Below, piece after piece: positions 60,093 through 64,000 of a DNA stretch of 64,000 nt; position 1 is the stretch's first letter, and each line of letters starts with the position of its first letter. The position numbers and the translations under genes are program-made. The DNA lies in the NCBI GenBank assembly GCA_043743335.1, contig JAYTWR010000028.1, positions 1 to 64,000 of the forward strand. Direction: 5' to 3'. The notes below the pieces were generated by a model that saw nothing but the letters and a program-made list of their open reading frames with translations, searched no databases and was not told the origin of the DNA. Origin of the DNA: UBA5216 sp043743335. GTDB taxonomy: Bacteria; Pseudomonadota; Gammaproteobacteria; Burkholderiales; SG8-41.

Positions 60093-61219
60093 TATGCTGA
60101 ATGTCGTTTGGCGTAATCCCAATTGATCTCAACGCCAAAGCCGGGCTTGTCATTCAGGTAAACGTAGCTGTCGCGCACCTGCGCGCGTTCGCTGAACAGC
60201 CCATGCCAGATCGGATCGCGATCCGCTGAGCCGTGCGATTCCACGGCAAAGCCTGTGCGCGGAAACGCGGCGACCAGATGCGCGTGAATTTCCGGCGCGT
60301 GGTGCGGCGAAATCATCACGCCCGCATGATCGGCCATGTGGGCGACGCGCAGCGCCTCGGTGAAGCCGGCGTAACGCGTGGCGTCGAATTGCACATAGCG
60401 TATGCCGCCGAGGGTCATGAAATCACGTGTGGTAAAGCGCGTGAGCTCGCGCTCGCCGTGGGCCAATGGGATGGGTGTGGCCTTGGCCAGCAGCGCAAAA
60501 TCGGCCGGTTGCAAATACCAATGCAGCGGCTCTTCGAGCCAGAAGATGTTGTAGGGCGCGACGGCGCACGCGAACTCGATGCACGTGGGCAAATCGTAAG
60601 CCGCGTTCATATCAAGCATCAGTGAAATATCCGGGCCGATGGCCGCGCGCGTGGCGGCGATGCGCGTGACTTCGTCTTTGATTGTGCCCGCGCCGGTTTT
60701 GAGTTTCACCGCCTTATAGCCGTTCGCGACAAAGCCCGCGAGCTCATCGGCGCAGGCGGTGAGTTTTGCGCCTTCCGTGTAGTAGCCGCCGGTGCCGTAG
60801 GTGAACACAGGTTGGTTTTGCGCACCGAGCAGTTGATACACCGGCATGTGGGCAGCCTTGCCCGCGATATCCCACAGCGCCATGTCAATGCCCGCGATTG
60901 CGCCCATGATTTGCGGACGCGCCGAGCGTGACAAGCCCCCCTGCCCTGGCTGCGGTGCGGTGAGGGCGAAGAGCGTTTCCCACACAGCGTTGTGCGCCAG
61001 CGCGTCCATGCCGATGGCGGTGGGCGCGAGTTTGTCCACCCAAGCGGCGATTTCCTTCATGGGCGTGCTACTGATTTGGCCGTAGCCTTTAATGCCGTCG
61101 CTGGTGACAACCTCTACCAGCAGCAGCGTCACATCGGCGCGCGACTCTTGTGCAGTGTGCTGCCGGTGTTTGAGTGGCGCACGAATCGGGTGCGTATGGA
61201 TGGCGGTGATTTTTTGCAT
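60092..61219 (-). CDS. enolase-superfamily enzyme (mandelate racemase/muconate lactonizing type)
   Basis: A 375-residue member of the mandelate racemase group. The general-base lysine pair is in KAVKLKTGAG, the metal ligands are Asp in LMLDMNAAYD, Glu in FWLEEPLHW and Glu in AHGERELT, and the Asp-His pair is suggested by QFDATRYAG and SPHHAPEIH. Such enzymes abstract a proton alpha to a carboxylate, giving racemisation, dehydration or cycloisomerisation of sugar or aromatic acids. It starts 9 bp after the Bug gene stop, so the receptor and enzyme very likely serve one substrate. Confidence 0.9.
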   Translation of the reverse strand: MQKITAIHTHPIRAPLKHRQHTAQESRADVTLLLVEVVTSDGIKGYGQISSTPMKEIAAWVDKLAPTAIGMDALAHNAVWETLFALTAPQPGQGGLSRSARPQIMGAIAGIDMALWDIAGKAAHMPVYQLLGAQNQPVFTYGTGGYYTEGAKLTACADELAGFVANGYKAVKLKTGAGTIKDEVTRIAATRAAIGPDISLMLDMNAAYDLPTCIEFACAVAPYNIFWLEEPLHWYLQPADFALLAKATPIPLAHGERELTRFTTRDFMTLGGIRYVQFDATRYAGFTEALRVAHMADHAGVMISPHHAPEIHAHLVAAFPRTGFAVESHGSADRDPIWHGLFSERAQVRDSYVYLNDKPGFGVEINWDYAKRHSA

Positions 61220-61228
61220 GACGATAAA

Positions 61229-62206
61229 TCACGGTGCCTTGCGCGCGCCGACACTGTCCATAAATTCGCCCACCACCGGCATTTGTTTGGCGAGATACTG
61301 CGACAGCGCGGCGCTGCCCATAAACGTGTTTTCGTACATGTTCTTCGTCGCGTAATCCCGCCACCCTGCGCTCTTGTGCGCGCGCTCGGCAGCGGCTTCC
61401 ATCACCGCGAGCGCTTCTTTGGATACGCCTGCGGGCATGGCGAGGCCACGACCGCCGCCGACGTGAATATTGAATCCGAGTTCTTTCAACGTCGGCACGT
61501 CGGGCAGTCCGGCTAAACGTTGCTCAGCGGGCACGGCCAGGATGCGCAGCTTTTTCGCTTCAACGCCGCCGATGACTTCGCTGACGTTTTCCATGGTCAC
61601 GTCGACGTGCTTGCCCATCACGGCTGCCATGGCGTCGCTGCCACTCTTGAAGGACACAGGCTTGAATTTCGCGCCGCTCGCTTTTTCAAGCTGATACTGG
61701 AAAAAGCGCGCTGTGCCAGTGGCGGACGCGATGCCGTTGACGATGGTATTCGGCTCGCGCTTGGCGGCGTCGATCAGATCTTTAAACGTCTTGAAGCGCG
61801 AATCCGCCGGTACGGTTATGGATTGCAGGTCAAAGCCAAACAGGGCCACCGGCGTGTAAATATCAAGGCCGAGATTCAAGTCAGGTCGGTGCGCGGCTGC
61901 GGTGACGATGGTGGTCGAAAGCGACAGCAGAAAATGCGGATCGCCACGCTTGCTTTTGATAAACGTTGATGCCACCGCGCCGCTGCCGCCAGGGCGGTTG
62001 ACGATAGTGAACGGCTGCGACAGCAGCTTTTCGCGCGCGCATATTTCAGCGAACAGCCGTCCGAATACATCCTGCCCGGCACCGGGGTTGGAATGAATCA
62101 CCAGCTCGATGGGCTTGGCGGGAAAGGTTTGCGCGGGCGCCGTGATCGAGAGCAGCGTCGATGTAACGGCAAGGCACCCGGTAAAAAAATGGCGGCGAAA
62201 CGGCAT
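61229..62206 (-). CDS. Bug/TctC-family periplasmic binding protein
   Basis: A 325-residue Bug receptor with signal peptide MPFRRHFFTGCLAVTSTLLS and cleavage near APAQ. Family features are FPAKPIELVIHSNPGAGQDVFGR, FTIVNRPGGSGAVAS and PDVPTLKELGFN. The start at 62206 is set by the signal peptide; the open frame further upstream to 62878 is antisense to the DUF2520 gene. It leads a Bug/enolase-superfamily pair that probably handles a sugar acid or aromatic acid. Confidence 0.92.
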   Translation of the reverse strand: MPFRRHFFTGCLAVTSTLLSITAPAQTFPAKPIELVIHSNPGAGQDVFGRLFAEICAREKLLSQPFTIVNRPGGSGAVASTFIKSKRGDPHFLLSLSTTIVTAAAHRPDLNLGLDIYTPVALFGFDLQSITVPADSRFKTFKDLIDAAKREPNTIVNGIASATGTARFFQYQLEKASGAKFKPVSFKSGSDAMAAVMGKHVDVTMENVSEVIGGVEAKKLRILAVPAEQRLAGLPDVPTLKELGFNIHVGGGRGLAMPAGVSKEALAVMEAAAERAHKSAGWRDYATKNMYENTFMGSAALSQYLAKQMPVVGEFMDSVGARKAP

Positions 62207-62334
62207 GCTGAATCCTGAGATTGGTTTGAAGTAAACCCGCGTGTAGAGCGCGGATGGCGTGAATCGGGGTGCACAGGGCCGGTAGCATAACGCACCGCGT
62301 TTGGGTGTTTGTAGGTTGAATGAGGGATGAGTAT

Positions 62335-62360
62335 AACTAATTGATTTTAAACAATAATAT
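62335..62360 (+). repeat. dispersed AT-rich motif, copy o
   Basis: AACTAATTGATTTTAAAC followed by AATAATAT, about 35 bp before the DUF2520 start and within the divergent gap with the Bug gene. Confidence 0.75.
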
Positions 62361-62393
62361 CTGCACATGCCTTGCAGTGTATGATGCCGCTCC

Positions 62394-63269
62394 ATGATGA
62401 AAACCCTCAACATTGTCGGCGCTGGTCGCGTGGGGCGCACGCTGGCGGCGCTGTGGTCACAGCAAAACGTATTCGCGGTGCAGGATGTGTTGACGCGCAG
62501 TTCGGCGACTGCAGAGGATGCGCTGGCTTGCATCGGCGCCGGGCGAGCGGTGATGGCGTTGAAGCGCATGCGGGCGGCTGACGTGTGGCTGCTGACGCCG
62601 CCGGACGGCGCTATCGCCGATTGCGCGGCAGCGCTGGCCACGAGCGGCCTCGTGCGAGCGAGTGATGTGGTGTTCCATTGCAGCGGGGCATTGCCGTCGA
62701 GCGTGTTGCAGCCGTTAAGTGCAAGCGGCGTACACGTCGCCAGCGTACATCCGTTGAAGAGTTTTGCCGACGTGCGCAACGCGGCGCACACCTTTCGCGG
62801 CACTTGGTGCGCTGCCGAAGGTGACTCAGCCGGGTTGGCCGTGCTGACGCCTGCATTCGAGCAGATCGGCGCGCGCATGACGTTGATCGACGCCCGACAA
62901 AAAACCGTTTACCACGCAGCCAGCGTGATGGTGTGTAACGACCTCACTGCGCTGATGGAGGCCAGCTTACAGTGCTACGAAAACGCCGGCCTGCCGCGCG
63001 CCACCGCCAACGCCATGATGGAGCCGCTGGTGCGCGAGACGCTGGATAATGTGTTCAAGCTGGGCACGGTGAAAGCGCTGACCGGCCCCATCGCGCGCGG
63101 CGATCAAGCGGTGGTGGCGCGCCAGCTTGAGGCTTTGCGCAAGGTTGATCCGCGTCTGGCGGATGTTTACGGGGCACTGGGGACCGTGGCGGTTCAGCTT
63201 GCGCGTCAGCAAGGCGGGGCCAGTGAACCGGTGTTGCTTGATCTGGAGCGGCTGCTGCGCAAGCCCTGA
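62394..63269 (+). CDS. Rossmann-fold DUF2520 protein
   Basis: A 291-residue protein with an N-terminal NAD(P)-binding fold (LNIVGAGRVGRTLAALW, residues 5-21) and a C-terminal DUF2520 helical domain (VYHAASVMVCNDLTALMEASLQCYENAGLP, ALTGPIARGD). The build is like pyrroline-5-carboxylate reductase and 6-phosphogluconate dehydrogenase relatives, but the substrate is not known. SVHPLKSF near residue 120 is the family's conserved centre. Two ATGs in a row open the gene. Confidence 0.88.
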   Translation: MMKTLNIVGAGRVGRTLAALWSQQNVFAVQDVLTRSSATAEDALACIGAGRAVMALKRMRAADVWLLTPPDGAIADCAAALATSGLVRASDVVFHCSGALPSSVLQPLSASGVHVASVHPLKSFADVRNAAHTFRGTWCAAEGDSAGLAVLTPAFEQIGARMTLIDARQKTVYHAASVMVCNDLTALMEASLQCYENAGLPRATANAMMEPLVRETLDNVFKLGTVKALTGPIARGDQAVVARQLEALRKVDPRLADVYGALGTVAVQLARQQGGASEPVLLDLERLLRKP

Positions 63270-63601
63270 TTGCGGATTGCACCGGAGGTGATTTCAACGG
63301 GCTTGCTACTGCGTATGCGCCCGGCTAGGCTTTTCATACGATTGACAGTTGTGATTGACAGTTGTTTCAATGAGGAAATTGACCACGCGCGTATGAATAT
63401 ACCGACGAAGATGTCGGCGTCACAAACCTCAAGGCGTATACCCATTTCCCCGAGCTGTTTAACGGATCGCGCTGGATTTGGTCGTTGAATCTGGTGTTAG
63501 ACAATCTGGTCTTGGCGCGCAAGACGGTGCGCTAATGCGACGCGGCGCGCGTCCGCTCCGCAGTACAATACGCACTTCTGTTTAACAACCTCAAAACAAC
63601 T
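63270..63601. other. 332-bp spacer with a possible gene remnant
   Basis: No intact gene is seen. It contains a 13-bp tandem duplication (63340-63365) and an open stretch without a start codon (63383-63535), then about 65 bp leading to the thioesterase start. The open stretch encodes YTHFPELFNGSRWIWSLNLV before its TAA. It could be the tail of a decayed gene, but no family was recognised. Confidence 0.4.
63340..63365. repeat. 13-bp perfect tandem duplication
   Basis: GATTGACAGTTGT occurs twice head to tail. Each unit contains TTGACA, the consensus -35 hexamer, but no clear -10 follows at the usual distance. Confidence 0.75.
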
Positions 63602-64000
63602 GTGTCCATCGAATCGCAAATTCGCAGCCGCGTACTGCGCGGGCTCGCCATGAATCGCACGCCCGGTTATCACTACACCGGAAATTTTCTCGACTTTTCG
63701 TTTGAACATGTGGCCGTCGAAGACGTGCGCATGCACATGGATGTCGGCCCACACGTGGCGGAGGCCGATGGCAACGTCAATTACTGTGCGCTGGCGATAC
63801 TGGCGGATATGGGCATGGCGGCGAATATCCGCGCCGGGCACACGCTGGCCACGCGCGTGGCCACGGTGCAAATGAATTTGCAGTTCACAGGCTCGCCGAT
63901 GGTGGGGCGTTTGTTGTCCGCTTCGCGTTTGCAGGAGTATGTGAAGGGGTGCAACAGCGCGCAGGGCGCGGCGGAGGTGACGGTGTCGGCGGACGGTGTG
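63602..64000 (+). CDS. hotdog-fold thioesterase, PaaI-like (cut by window end)
   Basis: An open frame from a GTG at 63602 runs 133 codons to the last base with no stop. The visible part includes NFLDFSFEHVAVEDVRMHMDVGP, a central helix-like ADGNVNYCALAILADMGMAANI and TRVATVQMNLQFTGSP, the layout of the 4HBT/PaaI hotdog thioesterases. In this fold an acidic residue or Asn near the central helix serves catalysis; the Asp in ADMGMA is the candidate. Such enzymes release free acids from acyl- or aryl-CoA. The true start could also be the ATG at 63650. Confidence 0.72.
   Translation, partial: MSIESQIRSRVLRGLAMNRTPGYHYTGNFLDFSFEHVAVEDVRMHMDVGPHVAEADGNVNYCALAILADMGMAANIRAGHTLATRVATVQMNLQFTGSPMVGRLLSASRLQEYVKGCNSAQGAAEVTVSADGV

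Noticed and set aside
60055..60153. Upstream extension of the phoD-like gene to an ATG at 60153
   Set aside because: It would overlap the enolase-superfamily gene by about 60 bp and translate the AT-rich motif; the twin-arginine-type signal peptide fits the GTG at 60054.

Overview
The window is about 64 kb of GC-rich, gene-dense DNA from a Gram-negative bacterium. It is most likely a betaproteobacterium of the order Burkholderiales. The pointers are five intact tripartite-tricarboxylate-type (Bug/TctC) periplasmic binding protein genes plus one wrecked copy, an MdtABC-type RND pump with a NodT-type outer-membrane lipoprotein, a CMP-Kdo synthetase-like gene and many catabolic oxidoreductases. 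No rRNA, tRNA, CRISPR array or intact mobile element was seen. The only trace of mobile DNA is a possible transposase C-terminal scrap near 20.7 kb.

Layout. 0.1-1.3 kb: an acyl-CoA-dehydrogenase-fold flavin monooxygenase. 1.4-9.1 kb: a predicted peptide-modification/proteolysis locus with two Anbu (ancestral proteasome beta) paralogues. One is divergent; the other sits inside the run ATP-grasp, alpha-E, Anbu, transglutaminase-DUF2126. 9.2-11.0 kb: Uup-type ABC-F ATPase. 11.2-20.5 kb: a type I secretion ABC protein, its membrane-fusion partner, and their likely substrate, a 1,924-residue RTX/VCBS protein preceded by an 11-G tract. 21.0-30.5 kb: a complete RND efflux operon whose adaptor has unusual Lys/Gly-rich tails. 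30.5-40.9 kb: two convergent catabolic gene sets (Bug proteins, two hydrolases, a group A flavoprotein hydroxylase, a TauD-type dioxygenase and an acyl-CoA-dehydrogenase-fold monooxygenase) and a ketopantoate reductase-like gene. 41.1-46.5 kb: histidine phosphatase, KdsB-like, MoxR AAA ATPase, CoxE-like VWA protein and an MFS carrier. 46.5-48.9 kb: a Bug gene and a broken Bug gene facing away from each other, each with a 9-bp tandem repeat in its 5' coding end, then a lipoprotein hydrolase. 48.9-53.7 kb: glycosyltransferase, B12/radical-SAM protein, small conserved proteins, Hsp15 and a nucleotidyltransferase pair. 53.7-64.0 kb: TauD-YHS pair, MFS/BT1-like carrier, YchJ, amidohydrolase, PhoD phosphatase, enolase-superfamily enzyme with Bug, DUF2520 protein, and a hotdog thioesterase cut by the window end.

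Two patterns cut across gene boundaries. First, an AT-rich motif close to TAAGTAATTGATTTTAAA occurs about fifteen times, nearly always between genes and on either strand. Second, short tandem repeats with a 9-bp unit occur at five loci, three of them at the 5' coding ends of genes where copy-number change would keep frame. Functional pathway statements below are inferences from families and gene order. Starts were moved from the longest reading frame where a ribosome binding site, signal peptide or gene overlap argued for it.
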